Origin: Lumbricus rubellus
Taxonomy: Eukaryota > Annelida > Clitellata > Crassiclitellata > Lumbricidae
Direction: 5' to 3'
NCBI GenBank assembly: GCA_945859605.1
Contig: OX243816.1
Coordinates: 37,732,676-37,796,675 of the forward strand
Length of the DNA: 64,000 nucleotides
The notes beneath the pieces were generated by a model. The model searched no databases and was not told the origin of the DNA. It was given only the letters and a program-made list of their open reading frames with translations. A program made the position numbers and the translations under genes. Every line of letters begins with the position of its first letter. The stretch's first letter is position 1. Shown one piece after another: positions 23,507 through 36,274 of this stretch.

Positions 23507-23662
23507 CGCCGAATTGCCATGGCGCCGAATTGTCTGGCATCGAATTGTCTGGTACAGAATTGTCAGGCATCGAATTGTCTGGCGCCGAATTGTCTGGTAC
23601 AAAATTGTCAGGCATCGAATTGTCTGGTACAGAATTGTCTGGCGCCGAATTGTTTGGTGCAG
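23507..23662. repeat. 15-bp minisatellite related to the 15.4-kb element ends
   Basis: Ten units of 15 bp built on CGAATTGTCTG. Three leader variants (GCGCC, GCATC, GTACA) alternate in the order A A B C B A C B C A, so the array has higher-order structure. The core is the same word as in the ends at 15.4 and 15.8 kb, but no inverted partner array is nearby. Confidence 0.85.
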
Positions 23663-23796
23663 TTATCGATGCCAGTCCAATATGGCAGTAGATTTTAGGC
23701 CTACACCACATCATTTAGGCTAATGGGTGAATGAATGAACGATTGATTGATAGATCCATTGATCAAACGATTTCTTCAATGACTACATACTTTAGG

Positions 23797-23905
23797 CCTA
23801 TATGAATGAATGATGCATGAATGAAATAATGAATTAATGAATGAATTAATGAATTAATGAAATAATGAATGAATGAATGAATGAATTAATTAATTAATTA
23901 ATTTG
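23797..23905. repeat. (GAAT)n/(ATTA)n microsatellite
   Basis: Tetranucleotide GAAT drifting to AATT; no coding potential. Confidence 0.9.
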
Positions 23906-24363
23906 AGTATAATATTGTATTACATTATACTATATTACCAATCCACTGTGTCCTACCGGGTATGGCTTCCTTTTCCGAATCAAAATGCCACAAATATTAT
24001 ATCCAGCTGAATCGGGACCGTCATCTGAAGTACGGCAACGGTCTTCCCGCTGCGATTATTGCTTTACAAAGGACCGTTTCATGTTCCCTTCGACTACCGT
24101 AATCTATCGTAGATTAGCATCCGTTGATTACTTCGCTCCGTTGCAATATTTCATGCACTGCGGAGGACGAGAATCTGCTAGCTCGAGTGTGGACGATGCA
24201 GAGGAGGACGAGGAGGATGGAGGAGGAGGAGGCGGCGGAGGAGAAGGCCAATCCCTCGAATGGACCGACTGCATCGCCCACGAGACAAACATTCACCAGA
24301 GTCATCGCTGATTAGAAGCAGACACTAAGTAGCCTATTGTATGGATCATGGAACGCAGTCCGG

Positions 24364-24441
24364 TGGAAGATATACATGCATACATGCATAGCCTACATGC
24401 ATGCATAGGCCTACATGCATGCATGCATACATACAACATAC
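24364..24441. repeat. (CATGCATA)n simple repeat
   Basis: Alternating ATGC/ATAC units interrupted by TAGGCCTA. A separate ACTT run follows at about 24522-24552. Confidence 0.8.
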
Positions 24442-25273
24442 ATACTTATCTAAATGCATGCACACGTGCATGCTTGCTCATTTACACATTTCCTTATTTT
24501 CTTATTTAGGCCTACTTACTTACTTACTTACTTACTTTCTTTCTTTCTTACAGTAATATGCCAACTATATACATGTACTGTATACAATCGGATTGGCCAC
24601 ACTAAGTTAAGAGTACCCGGTATCGAGCAACGTCTAGAGTGTTCGCCATGGAGAGAGAGGTTTGTTTGGCGTCGAGTCCGGCTGAAGCGGGCGCATTCAT
24701 CGTGGGCACTCGTGGGATGACTATTCCGTCCCTATATGCCCAATTAACGCCCTATTTTCTACCCTATTGCCAGCTGCCGTCTGTCGGGACGTACGGCTCT
24801 CAAACGACTCTAACGCAACTGGTATGGTAAGCATCATATCAGATGCAGATATGTGTGGTGCAGCACGATCAATTCATTGGAATACTGGTGGCATATCGGA
24901 CAAGCACCAACCCCGACCCCAGGATGCGTGGGGCCCAGGGTGACTGACGCTGTCGCCTTGCCCTAGGGGCTAGGGCCCGGCCTGGATGGCACGGTCCGTA
25001 CGCAGCAACTTTTAATGGCCTTGCACCAATTTTACAGGACTTTATGACGTCCCAAGAAACACTACAACCTACAGCCACCCCGCCAATTCTCACCCTGTGT
25101 ATACTGTATAGGGTCCTATATAATAGGCTATATTGACCCTTGCTTCGTCGCCCAACACTTAGTCTTCCTCGTGTAGGCCTAGACCTAGGCTACAACATCG
25201 TCTTCCTATACCTTCACTTCGTGGTTTGTCTACCCGTCAGTCAATCTCTTCTATTCTTCACTCACTTTAGAGA

Positions 25274-25319
<46 letters not shown>
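25274..25319. repeat. (TA)n microsatellite
   Basis: Uninterrupted TA run. Confidence 0.95.
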
Positions 25320-25320
<1 letters not shown>

Positions 25321-25417
25321 CTGCCACCCTTCTCTCTTCTGAGAAATCTGCATCTTCTCGCGAGCGCCTTGAGCTCTGCGAACGCTCCTGAACGGTTCAC
25401 TTTAACCCTGGCTTTAA

Positions 25418-25486
25418 CCCTTTACCGACTGGCGGTAGGCCTATAGGATATCCCATGCCATTTACTACACTTTGGTCATTAAAGGG
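25418..25486. mobile_element. Decayed tiny TTAA-type inverted element
   Basis: The left end reads TTAACCCTTTA; the right end reads CATTAAAGGG followed by TTTT instead of TTAA. The interior matches the reverse complement of the intact 63-bp element at 35338-35400 (TATAGGA and TTTACTACACT blocks), so the two are copies of one family. Confidence 0.6.
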
Positions 25487-25921
25487 TTTTAAAAGGTAAT
25501 ACACAATACACTGACCATGGGCTACCACCAATCGCCGCCATAAACCTCGTTTTGGAGTCTAGCTGCATTAATTGTCTTATTAGTTATTACACATTATCAT
25601 CGCCATTGATTCCTCTAAGAATCTTGCTAACCTGATGTTGCTTGTGGCTAGGATAATTATAAAGACCTCTGAACCAGATAGGACTGGACGAACCATATAA
25701 TTTTATCGATTCCACAGAACTGTGACGGATCTCTAACAGCTTATGCCTCTGATAGCATATACCCAGAAACCCTAAAACGTACACCACCTGATGCGATTGT
25801 CGGCTTCCGGTCGGATTTCGTCGTCTGTTGCGTATGGTTCAGTTTAATCAACCCGGAAATTGTTTACCACAAACGCTGGAAACGTGTTGTTCCACGCGAC
25901 TGGAACTAATTCAAAAACAAC

Positions 25922-26086
25922 ATGTCTCGTGTCTCTGCTGTAGTTGACGCAAATGACAGCAAATTAATAACTTCCGAGAAATGCGGAGAGTACTACAGCC
26001 AGACACACGTTGCCTGGGTCGGCTACGGCGGGAGGTGCTGGGATCTTGCAATAAATTATGTTCGGTCTATTGTTTTGAAAAGTTGA
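25922..26086 (+). CDS. Small open frame, 54 aa, uncertain
   Basis: ATG in a favourable context (AACATGT) opens a frame starting MSRVSAVVDANDSK and ending YVRSIVLKS. I recognise no family. It lies about 600 bp upstream of the RhoGAP start, so it could be an upstream open frame or exon, or chance. Confidence 0.12.
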   Translation: MSRVSAVVDANDSKLITSEKCGEYYSQTHVAWVGYGGRCWDLAINYVRSIVLKS

Positions 26087-26692
26087 ACTCTTAATAAAAT
26101 TTATTGCTTCTCGTGGCTTACTTATATATAGGCTATTAGCAATTGACGCTGCCTACAACTTATAGGGCCTAGGCCTAATGCCTTTATGCACAGCACAGTC
26201 TACATTGCTAGAGCAATAAATACAGGGGCTATACTATAGCCAGTCCTAACGAAGGTGGGATGGCTATTAGAAGTCTGTGTTAAGAAACCACTGCGCAGAT
26301 TAACGTAGAACACTTTAGGCACAATTTCCTAACCTCCTCTTAAACACTGTGACTGTGTCCACGGTCCACTAAAACGTATATGCTTGATAGATAGCGGTTT
26401 CGTTAAACGAATTTGATGAAGTCTACTGAAACAACTGAATATTAAAATCTGTAGGCCTACGAAAACCGATTATCAGATTTCATCATTCTGGATTTGGGTC
26501 TAGGAAATTTTTGGACGATCCCCTCTGACTGCGCCTGAGCTTCGACCAATCAGCGACTGCATTCGGATAATTCAAAATGGCATGATAGAATTATTTTTTG
26601 TGAATGTATCCTTTAAAATGATAAATTAATAACATTATATTTTATGCAGTACCAGAATAATCTAAGAATCACAAGAAAATACAGCATTTGTG

Positions 26693-29600
26693 ATGATGAA
26701 GTATGTCGACAACGTTGAAAGTGTCATGCACTTGGAGCGAATGGTTGTACAGGAGTTGAGGAGCCTGGGAGTCAAAGTGCCAAAGCGTTGCAAGAGGCCC
26801 AGGGCTGAATCGGCTATATTTCAGGTGTCGTATATCAAGAAATTGATGAGGAGTAAAAATAGAAATTTCATGCTTTGCCTAGCATATATTATCATTTTTA
26901 AGTTTAAACATAATTAAAATTAAATTAACTTTATGTTGTTATTTTCTTTTTATGTAACACCATTCTATTTTAGGTGCAACTTCTGTAAAGTTATCTAACT
27001 ATCTAAAAGATCGTGGGTCATTAAAGTATAGGTAAATGTTATCATTTATCAATTTAAGGTCATCCCTATCATAGTACACAAAAATTATATTTAGTAATCA
27101 GTTGACCAAGTTTCCTTGTTTTTATGCAGACTGGTAGTCACTCAGCTGTATTTGGGAACAATCTTGTCAACTTGCCATGTGTTGACATTGACGTCTGTGG
27201 GCCTGTTCCAAAGTGAGTAACCATTGCTACTGTCTTCTCAGTTTCATATAACATGCATACCTACATTTTTGCGAAGTGTATGCACTTTATAACACTTTAT
27301 AACCTGGTTCCATGTAAGTACCTGGACTGCACAGCCCTTGGCAGACTTTTAACGATGAACTGCGTTGGTTTCCCAGTTGTCTTTATTGCACCCTTATTGT
27401 TAAAGAGCACCTGGTGTCTAAATAAAGACACCGGGAGGCAGAATGGTAATGGGGATCTGCCTCCATAGATCTATCCCAAATTAAACAGAAATTATGCCAG
27501 AAAAAATGATGACATCGTAAATACGCATGTGCCTAAAATGACAGATCGAACTTAAGAAGAAACGTGTTGTGTCTTCTGTTTTGAGATTACAAATGCATTA
27601 GCAAGTAAGAGTGATATATTTGGAAGTATTCTTTGTTTTTGACTTTCTAGGTTTCTTGTCGATGTTTGTCGGCTGATAGAGAAGGACATTGATACCGAGG
27701 GCATTTTTCGGAAATCTGGATCAGTTGTGAGACAGAAAGAACTTCGGGTAAACACTTTTCAGACCATATATGTTTTATTTGTTGCCCTGGACAATAACGC
27801 ACAATTCAATTATGGGTTTTTAGGAGAATTGGACAGAACTTCTGACATTGAATATTATAGTCTTATAGGCCTGATATTCTCTTTTTTAATATGGGTCGCT
27901 TTTTGTGCTTACTGTTTAGTTAGCGTTCTGCGAGTTTCAGGGAACCTTATTGCTGGTCCGTGGGCAGCAGAAGTTTGAAAACCACTGTCAGATCTATCTC
28001 ATTTCTGACCTGATTTTCAGCTTGATTTTAGTGTTCCAATTAGTTTATACTTTGTGAATTTTGCACATTAATTAATATCTTTCTGCTGATATTACTATCA
28101 TGCTTGTGCTAATAATACTAATGATATATTATCATCCTCAAACTGCACAAGTGTCTCTATTTAAGAAATATGGAATACCATAATGGTGTTAGTATTATTT
28201 TTGTTAACGATCGAGTTTATCAGAAAATGCTTATGAATGTGTTGATTATTCTTAAATTCTGTGTTGGTTCTTGTTGAGTTTAGACAAAGATCGAATTGAA
28301 CGATGACATCAGTGAGGCATGCACCACAGACCTTTCCAGCTTGTTGAAGCAGTTCATACGGGAATTACCAGAGCCGCTCTTGACTCTCCGGCTCCAAGAT
28401 GCCTTCGTGAAATGCCTCTCCTTATCCGAACCGGCTTGCAAATCAGCGCTCTTCCTCTTATGCAGCATCCTTCCAACTCACCACATCTCCACGCTCCGCT
28501 TTCTCATGGCCTTCTTCAGTCGAGTTGCCGAGAGAGCCGCGTACAATAAAATGGACGCGTCAAACCTCGCGCTCTGCTTAACGCCTAACGTTTTCCGAGT
28601 GGATGGATCGTCTATCGGTCGATCGGACGTTCTGACGGAAAACAAGACGCTGCAGTTGCAGACGGCTGTCATTCAGATCCTGATCGAAGGGAGCGGTATG
28701 ATCGGAATGATCTCTGAGGAACTGGCAGAGGACGTCTTCCTCAGGACTTCCTGTCTGTCTGACAGCGATGCAGAGAACGCTGGGGAAACGGACAGGGACA
28801 AGAAGAGAAACGGTTTGTTTAAAGAAATCAGTTTATTGCATTTATTTGTCTTTTTCTGAAGGTGCGGGTTTTTATTCGATGATGAAAGCATGGTAACAAT
28901 TTCAGCATGCTTTGTCCAAACTTTGTGCGTTTTTTAAACAGAAATATTGAATACCATTTTAGTTGGAAATTGCGTGCAGAACTGCAACCTCTATCTCTGA
29001 TGTGTTTATAATTTGAAACGACCTTAATAATTCATTGTGCTGTATAACATAGCATATGGTGCAGAGAACCGAAGAGGCATACACAGTAATTAAACTGCAG
29101 AAATCAGTATTCAACTTGTCATATAAGGATATGTGCAACAATGATTCAGATTTCAATGTACAGTTTAAATGTTCAAGGAACTAGCTTCCTGGGGGTAGCA
29201 ATTCATGTAGTGCATTATTTTTAAGGTTATGCCATGCACAGCAGAGTAGATTAAAATTTGACATGATTGTTCAAAGTTATTATTTTGGGATGCATGCTTT
29301 AGGAATTATGACGAACCTCAGCAACAGCTTCAGCAAATGGCGGAACAAGGACAAACAGAACACTAGCGCCATCTGTTCCGCTTCAAACTCGTTATCCATC
29401 AATGCTGATAATATGGGGGACGTTTGCCCCAACCCTTTGCAGCACATGCCACCCATGAGCAGTATGTCGGTCGAAGGGACTCCGCTTCTGATGCGTAAGC
29501 GTAAAGCAGACACGGAGGTGACGCCATTTTCTGCAGGGAAAAGGTAAGAAACGAGGCTAAATGGGTTCCAAGGGGTTTTGTTGTTTTCCGAGGATTGTAA

Positions 29601-30271
29601 AGCCGTTATCATTTCAAAGCTACAATTGGACGAGTTTCCGGTGCACTTTCTTTGTCAGCACATTTGTATGTTAAACAACTGGCAGATAATGAATTTGAAA
29701 GAAATGTATTGTTGACTGGATAGTTGTAATAATAATAGCCATCCATAAGATAACGACTAGTACTGGCTTGCTATCTAAAATACCCAATATATTAATAGAT
29801 TGTTTCATCTTTCAGTTATGTCATGAAGGAATGTGACATTATTATCAATAAAATTTGGTTGAACAAATAATCATATTTGTATATTTTTCTGAGACCCATT
29901 GTATTGTTTTTTCTTTTTTGTGCAGAAAGGCAATTCTTCGAAACATGCCACAGATGTCTGCGATAGGAGTAGCATCATTTACTCCTGGAAATCGAAGAGG
30001 TTTGTAAAAAATCATCTGTTTTGATTATTAATTTTGTGCATGTGTCGCTGTTTTAACACTGATTCGTGGCATCTACTTTGAAGAGCTTCCAAGAAATTAA
30101 GATTTTCATGTGTTTACAATGCATATGTGTTGTGATGTCAGTTGGTCCAAAGTCATGCAGCTCTAGACATAGTCCGTTTAGGGCGAATGATCCAGCAGCA
30201 TTGCAAGTTGCATGCAAAACCAATTTGCTGTGAGCTTTTTGAATAAACTGCTGTGTGTGCCCAGTTCGCTT

Positions 30272-30342
<71 letters not shown>

Positions 30343-33241
30343 ATGCTGGATATAGAGCCAGCTGGAGACAAGAAATCCAGGTGGTTGACCCCTTCCCAGC
30401 GAAAGATTAATTCGAGTTGGAAGGAGAACAAGATTAGAGCGTGTGAGTTTGTTGGTTTGTTCATAGACATCTAGATTACTTTAGCATCTAAAGGATATAG
30501 GAGCCCTTGGTTTGTTGTAGCAGAAGCTTTGCACTTTGTAAAGTTTCCATTTTATTAATATCGTCCTTGTTTTATTGGCACAGATGTGGTATCTGAATCG
30601 TGTGAGTTGTTAAGCTCTCAGCCAACTCAGGAAATGTCAATGAAGGGAGGTTGCCAGATTGGGTTCAGGAGGTCAGTTAAAAGCTTAATTGCTGTAGTAA
30701 ATTCTAGAAAGATCAGAACAAAAGGTTGTTCAATGAACATTGGAATTGCATTGTATTCATTGTTTACCTGTGTGTGGTTATGATTTTCTGTTCTCTTGTT
30801 CTGAATTAAACGTGAAATCAGTGTTATATTGGAATTTTCAGTGTAAAGGTGCAATGGTGTTTCAAAGATGTTCTTTTATAACTAATAACATAAGGTTGAT
30901 AAAACAGCAAATGCTGGCAACTTAGTGTTAAATAAGTAAATTTAAATGCCTATTTACATAAATATTAATAAATATATTCATTGCTTACATATTGTGTGCC
31001 GATCGATGCTCAAGTCATTTTTATTATATTTTATTACTGATGATAATTTTAAAAAAATCTCCCGCTGTTTTCTAGGGCTGGTTCTCTTGGACAGTCTCCA
31101 AGCTTATCATCGCAAACGCCATCGAAGAATCGAATACGCAAAAGCCTTGAAGGCTTTATGAGACGGCTGAGTGGTGGCAGAGAAACTCAGGTATGACCGT
31201 CTTAAGAAGACATGGTCTTGTCTCATTTAAGAAAAAAAGAGTTTAATTTGCGATCAATAAAAATGTTCTGGATTGGGTTGATGCAGTTTTGTGCCTGGAT
31301 GTGCGACAGATATTCTATTGGTCGTTAGGCTGAACTGTCAGGCAAGAAGTCGAGGGTTCAATTCTGGGCCAGTGCTGAAAATTTATTTAGATATTTCTGT
31401 CCCACGTTCGTTCCCAGCCAACACCGGCTATGAGAATACTGACCGTACGCTGTCGGTAGGAAGATCAGAGGGCCTGGAAAGCTATCCACCCTGGCAAACA
31501 TGTATTTTAGCGTTGTTAAAATTATTCGCTTGTTGCGGCATTATTATTTTTAATCAGTCCAACTTCTGGTTTGGCAAGAATACTCACTGATCCATATTCT
31601 GTTTCAGTTGGCAAGAATTTGTTTATCAATCCCGCATCTGCATTTACATGGGAATTAATTTACATGGGAATTTTGGACTAATCTTTTATCTGTCAGATCT
31701 GTTTTATCTTTGTGCGGTTTGCATTGTATTTAAAAAAAATTAAATTGGTTTTACAGGAAACTCAGGAAGACGAGGATTTTGTTGAAATTGCTGCTGAAGA
31801 TGTAAGAACATCGGTCTACCACAAGTCGCCCAGCACGCCCACCTTCAGTTCGATGCATCATTCCAGCATGACCTTTGACCACAATAATGCACATGATAGG
31901 CACTGTGATGCAGCATCTACCCAGAACGAAACTATTAAAGGACATAGTGATCTTGACGTTCCAACTGGATGCCCCACTCCTGTGCGAAGCAAAAGTATTT
32001 CGGAAGACAGTAGCTTCAACAGGTCTTGTGGTCTGAAGAGAGGAAAACCAAACACGGTAAAAACCGGGCTGCCTTCCCCTCTGAACCGGCGTTCTCTGGA
32101 CGTTGCTAACGGAACCAGTTCGATTTTTAATAATGATGTGATAAAAGTGAGAAGGAACAGCGTATCTGTTATTGATACGAGTCCGATAAGTAACGACCAT
32201 GCTCCTGTTCTACCATTGCAGCATGGCTCGCCGATCATTTTAAAAGAAGTGAACCGACAGCTGATGTTTCAGGAATCTTCAGCCAGTCTCATGTCGATGG
32301 AAACTGACAGTGCTTCACTGGAAAATGGCCATGACTGTGCATTCATTGACTTTGCGAATGAAATTAGCCGCTCTCCTACAACTGATCCATCCGTATTCAA
32401 TGTAACTGACAATGAATGTGATGCGGTGGATAGTCGTACAAACACATTAGTTATGTCACCACAGTTGTTGCGTGGTACGATGCCATCAAGTGAATCGGTG
32501 CTGTTGTCTGGTGGTGTGCGGATAGCAAGCACACTTTCAAGTGATCCATGGGATTCTGGGATGTCTGGAACTGTTAGATTTAGTGAAGTGGTAGAGAAAC
32601 CATGCGCTCAACTTGAATCCATTACCATTGCGGATAAAGGGAAATCTCAGTCACATGATGATTGTGCATTTGACACGGTTTCAAGTGAGACAGTAATTCT
32701 GCCATGCAATCAGGTAGCTATGAACGTTGTTTCAGATGCTGTACCAGTGCAGCTGAGTGGTTGTTCAAAACCAAGTACCAGTGTGTCGGATGAAACATTG
32801 CTTCAAGTCAGTGGTAGAACTGTGTGTGACGCGTCCAAGGGTCATGACCGATTGGGTTGCAATTCCCACCACCACCATCCGATTTTTGCTCATTTAGCTG
32901 GTGGGGTTTCAAACGGTACCTTGACGCCCAAACGCTTGCCTCGTCTGCTAGATCCAACTGAACGCTATGTTTCTATGCCGTCGCCTGGAAAACAAGGTGG
33001 AAGCGCCATTTCATGGTCCACCGATTTGCGGAATCCAATCCCGAGCTCCAGCGGTGTGCAGACTCCAGTTCCAAAAATCAAACAGCCGCTGTTTACTGGT
33101 TCTGTGGCGAAAAAAGCAACGCTCAGTAAGACTGGTTCTGGCCTCACGGATTGTGTTGGGCAAAAGAAAGGCCAGCTGCTTTGGAATGGTACACCGAGGT
33201 GTGACTTTCCACTGAAAAACATGGCAAAGAACAATCCCTGA
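26693..33241 (+). CDS. ARHGAP11A: ARHGAP11-like Rho GTPase-activating protein
   Basis: It stimulates GTP hydrolysis by Rho-family GTPases; vertebrate ARHGAP11A acts on RhoA in cytokinesis. Nine exons join in phase: 26693-26824, 27130-27212, 27651-27747, 28284-28812, 29303-29543, 29926-29999, 30584-30671, 31076-31190 and 31757-33241, giving 947 residues. The RhoGAP domain spans about 50-240, with the arginine finger in TEGIFRKSG (Arg92), then LLKQFIRELPEPLL and NKMDASNLALCLTPNVF. The N-terminal lead GVKVPKRCKRP matches the GIKVKGVRG position of human ARHGAP11A. The Ser-rich C-terminal half has basic clusters (RKRKADTEV, NRIRKSLEGFMRRLSGG) but little obvious similarity. Exon 8 ends and exon 9 begins with the same nine bases. 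The next gene, NAA80, is convergent. The family is secure; the symbol rests on domain order. Confidence 0.88.
30271..30338. repeat. (GA)n microsatellite in ARHGAP11-like intron 6
   Basis: GA run with one GATA interruption. Confidence 0.93.
31300..31500 (+). mobile_element. Possible tRNA-related repeat
   Basis: A B-box-like GGTTCAATTCT lies at about 31347-31358, followed by CCGTACGCTGTCGGTAGGAAG. A similar block (CCGTACACTGTCGGTGGGAAG type) occurs at 54420-54441 without the head. This is weak evidence for a second SINE-like family in the intron before the last RhoGAP exon. Confidence 0.3.
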
Positions 33242-34517
33242 CCATTTGACATGTTCAAGTGTATGACTTGGGATTTTAAAGCTTCTCACCACGTCTCTTC
33301 TTTCAGCCGAGTCGGGTAGACCAAAGATTGCGTTTTTGAACGTATCGCATGTTTCACAGCTGCTCAAAGACCAGGCTACATATCCCCCCACCCTTAGAGA
33401 CTGTCAGATTTCTAGATTATGTTTCCCTTTTTTGCAGTTGTCTTGCTTGAAACCTTAATAACTTGCTCCAGTCTTCTGTGGTCTCTGGACAAGACTTGGT
33501 CTTATTGGAGTGCAGATTTCCATGCCTTTTGCTCCTGTAGTTGTAACTTGTCAGCGTGTGTTTCAATTATTTACATGTGTGTGAGGTGAAATAGGGCTTT
33601 GTTGCTTTTGATAGAAAGATTGATGGTGAAGTATTCTTTTGCATTATGTTGGTGTTGTTTCTGTGAGATCGTGAACACTGAACAGTTGTGACTGAACTCT
33701 TGGGATTCTTTGACTGAACTGTTCACTTCTGCCAGTGATGATGTTGCTTTTGTTAATAGTCAGACTAAAATGTGTGAAGCCGTTTTTATTATTTGTAATT
33801 GGTAGCATTCAACGTTTAAGTGTGTTCTGCTGTAGTTGGTTACTGGGATGGTAAGGAAGACTTTGACACAGTTTCATGCTTGGCATTTACACTGTTCAAA
33901 TGCGAAAAATCGAGTTGCTGCATGTGTCGTGTGATTTGAATTCAAAATATGGCTAATTTCTCATGGTCAAATACTAAAATTGAGAAATGGTAATGGATAG
34001 ATACTCTGTAGTTTTAATTTGGATTGTCATCATTGCATTCCTGTTGTGTTAGACCACGATTATGTGAATTACGTTTTGCTTGCTGTTTACCTATTCACGT
34101 GTGCGTTTTTTGTCTTTATTGATATTGTTTAACAGCAGCATATACATATTTGAAGCTGATTCTTAAGTCTTTTATTGAAACTATATACTGGGTAAATAAT
34201 TATAGTTCGACTATTTCATCTTTATGAACATTGCTCAAAAGCCGTTGATGGGTCTGCAATCCATTATATGTTTGTTTTTCAGGATTTACTTTGTACACTT
34301 TACGTTCGAAACTGTGTGTTCTAAATTGTGCATTTTAATCATGGCTGTGTAATTGGTGTGTTAAAGTATGTTGTGTTCGATTTTTATCAGGTTCACTATT
34401 ACAGAAATGTTTTACTAAACGTTGTGTATGTAAGCAATATCATGGTATGAAATGTTATTGAACATAAAATGAGAGTTTTTCTGAAGAGTATTCTTTTAAT
34501 CAGGAAAGTTTTGTAGT

Positions 34518-34523
34518 AATAAA
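34518..34523 (+). promoter_or_regulatory. Candidate poly(A) signal of ARHGAP11-like gene
   Basis: AATAAA, about 1.28 kb after the stop, followed by a GT-rich stretch. Confidence 0.4.
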
Positions 34524-35337
34524 TGGGTGCAGTGATGATGTTAATACCGATGGGTCCTTATAAGGAGGGCCCACTAAAAAATCCTATTTTAGACTCCGCT
34601 GTTGTGTCTCGTACATTATGTTGAATCCTCCCCCATGCATATGTACAACTAAACTTCTCTACCTCCCTTACAAAAGTTAGCTAAAGTCATCCATAAAACA
34701 TTTCTTTTACAGCAGGCTACTATTTGTTTTTGTGAAGCATAATTATTTGCTAGAGCAAAACTTTTTACTGTTCGGATCTGAACAGAATTTAATTATAATG
34801 TAATCAAATGCCATTGGAGGACTATAATACGATATGCAGTTATAAATAGGCTAAAGTAGACACCATAATTTAATTTTCGTACGTACAGTTTGTCAAGACC
34901 TCGCTGTACGCAAAATCACGCGAATCCAATGAATCCCCATCCCTGCTGTGTATTATACATGGACAGCTCAGCACATCTCATAAAGTGTATTCTGATAAAA
35001 CACATTTATGCACATATATCTTAAATTAATTTGGATTAGAACACAAGCACATTTTACAAATCCAAATTGATGTGGCTTTCAAACATGACAATGAGGTATT
35101 TGCTGATTGAACAATGGAGCTTCAAGGGCATTCATTGGCCTCTTTGCTTCATTCATTAACTGCGCATAGTACTTTCTCCGTGTGATCACCTGTACTTCTG
35201 GTTTAAGTCTAATATCCAGAAAATAAATACTATGATCTAACCACATTAAATTGGACTTGCTGAGTACATTTATTGTCTTTTACAACCATTTTCAGCTGCA
35301 CTTATCACTACGCGAAATTGTGAACTGTCATCCTTAA

Positions 35338-35400
35338 CCCTTTAATGCCGAGAGTGTAGTAAAATGTATGGAAAATCCTATACCGTCCGGCATTAAAGGG
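35338..35400. mobile_element. 63-bp TTAA-flanked inverted element
   Basis: Perfect ends CCCTTTAATGCCG and CGGCATTAAAGGG are bounded on both sides by TTAA (35334-35337 and 35401-35404). TTAA duplication and CCC...GGG ends are piggyBac features. It is far too short to encode anything. A decayed relative lies at 25418-25486. Confidence 0.72.
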
Positions 35401-36274
35401 TTAATGTATGTTCCGTTAGGACATGCTAGACTAACTCCTCAATAAATGAAGAAAACAAGGATCAAGAGGAAAACATTTACTCGGAATCAGTAAAAACCAT
35501 CTTCACACAGCTCTAACAATATAACAACGTGTTCACAAGACTATTCTGTCCGAAAACATTGCTAAGGGTCATCAATGAAAAACAGACTGCAAGGGTCATC
35601 CACAAAGCGCACATCACACAAAATACTTGAAGCACAATATTTAAATATCAAGTCTTGTAGTTTAAGCAGTTCAATGTAATTACCTACAGCAGCGACATTT
35701 ATGAGCAGCATTTATTATGCAAAAAATTGTAGAAATTGACACTTCAACATGATCTACCTAATATAAATCAATACGTTCCTTCGATTAAGCAGAGCTTAAG
35801 AACAATATGCTAAATTGCAACCAAAAAACCTCTAGACTTGCAAATTTTTTCAACCCTTGTAATGTGAAATTGATTACTGTTTTTTAGACTCCACCATACC
35901 ACACAACACTTACAAGACCCAGACACTGCTTGTAAGCACCTAAATCTCCACAGAACTGCCATTCTTCACAAGTACCAAGACTCGCATAAGATCTCCAAGC
36001 TAAAGCCTCACCACGGTGATATTATCTGTACCCCTTATGGATACAAACATTGCCTAAAAGACCTAGGGCTTCTCTTACAAAAACTAATCAAGACAATCAT
36101 CCCCAATATCCAGGACTTAACCTGCAAGACCAACAAAACCCTCCAAGACCAAAAATGCATTTTCCCACAAGACCCAGCTAAATCTTTAAATCCTCGGTTT
36201 CTGACTTGGGTCAACTGCAGAGGTCAAATAGCAACAGGTCAGCATGAACTTCAAATGAGGTTATAAATAGTAAG

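Larger units (their letters stand above)
23093..26692. other. Intergenic between divergent protocadherin and ARHGAP11-like gene
   Basis: Both genes start at the edges of this region, so it should hold both promoters, but no TATA or initiator is convincing. It contains the 15-bp array at 23.5 kb, several microsatellites and a decayed TTAA element. It is dense in TAGGCCTA words. Confidence 0.5.
33242..36274. other. 3' flank between convergent RhoGAP and NAA80 genes
   Basis: No gene is seen. The first 1.3 kb is probably the RhoGAP 3' untranslated region. A TTTATT at 35711-35716 could be the NAA80 poly(A) signal on the minus strand. A 63-bp TTAA-flanked element sits at 35338-35400. Confidence 0.5.

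Noticed and set aside
24590..25090. GC-rich stretch with two open frames (24454-24830 and 24869-25093)
   Set aside because: No recognisable protein, no splice-consistent structure, low-complexity surroundings.
30339..30470. Exon-like stretch MMLDIEPAGDKKSRWLTPSQ in the RhoGAP intron
   Set aside because: Neither splice phase fits the flanking exons; the phase-compatible frame has a stop, and there is no convincing donor.
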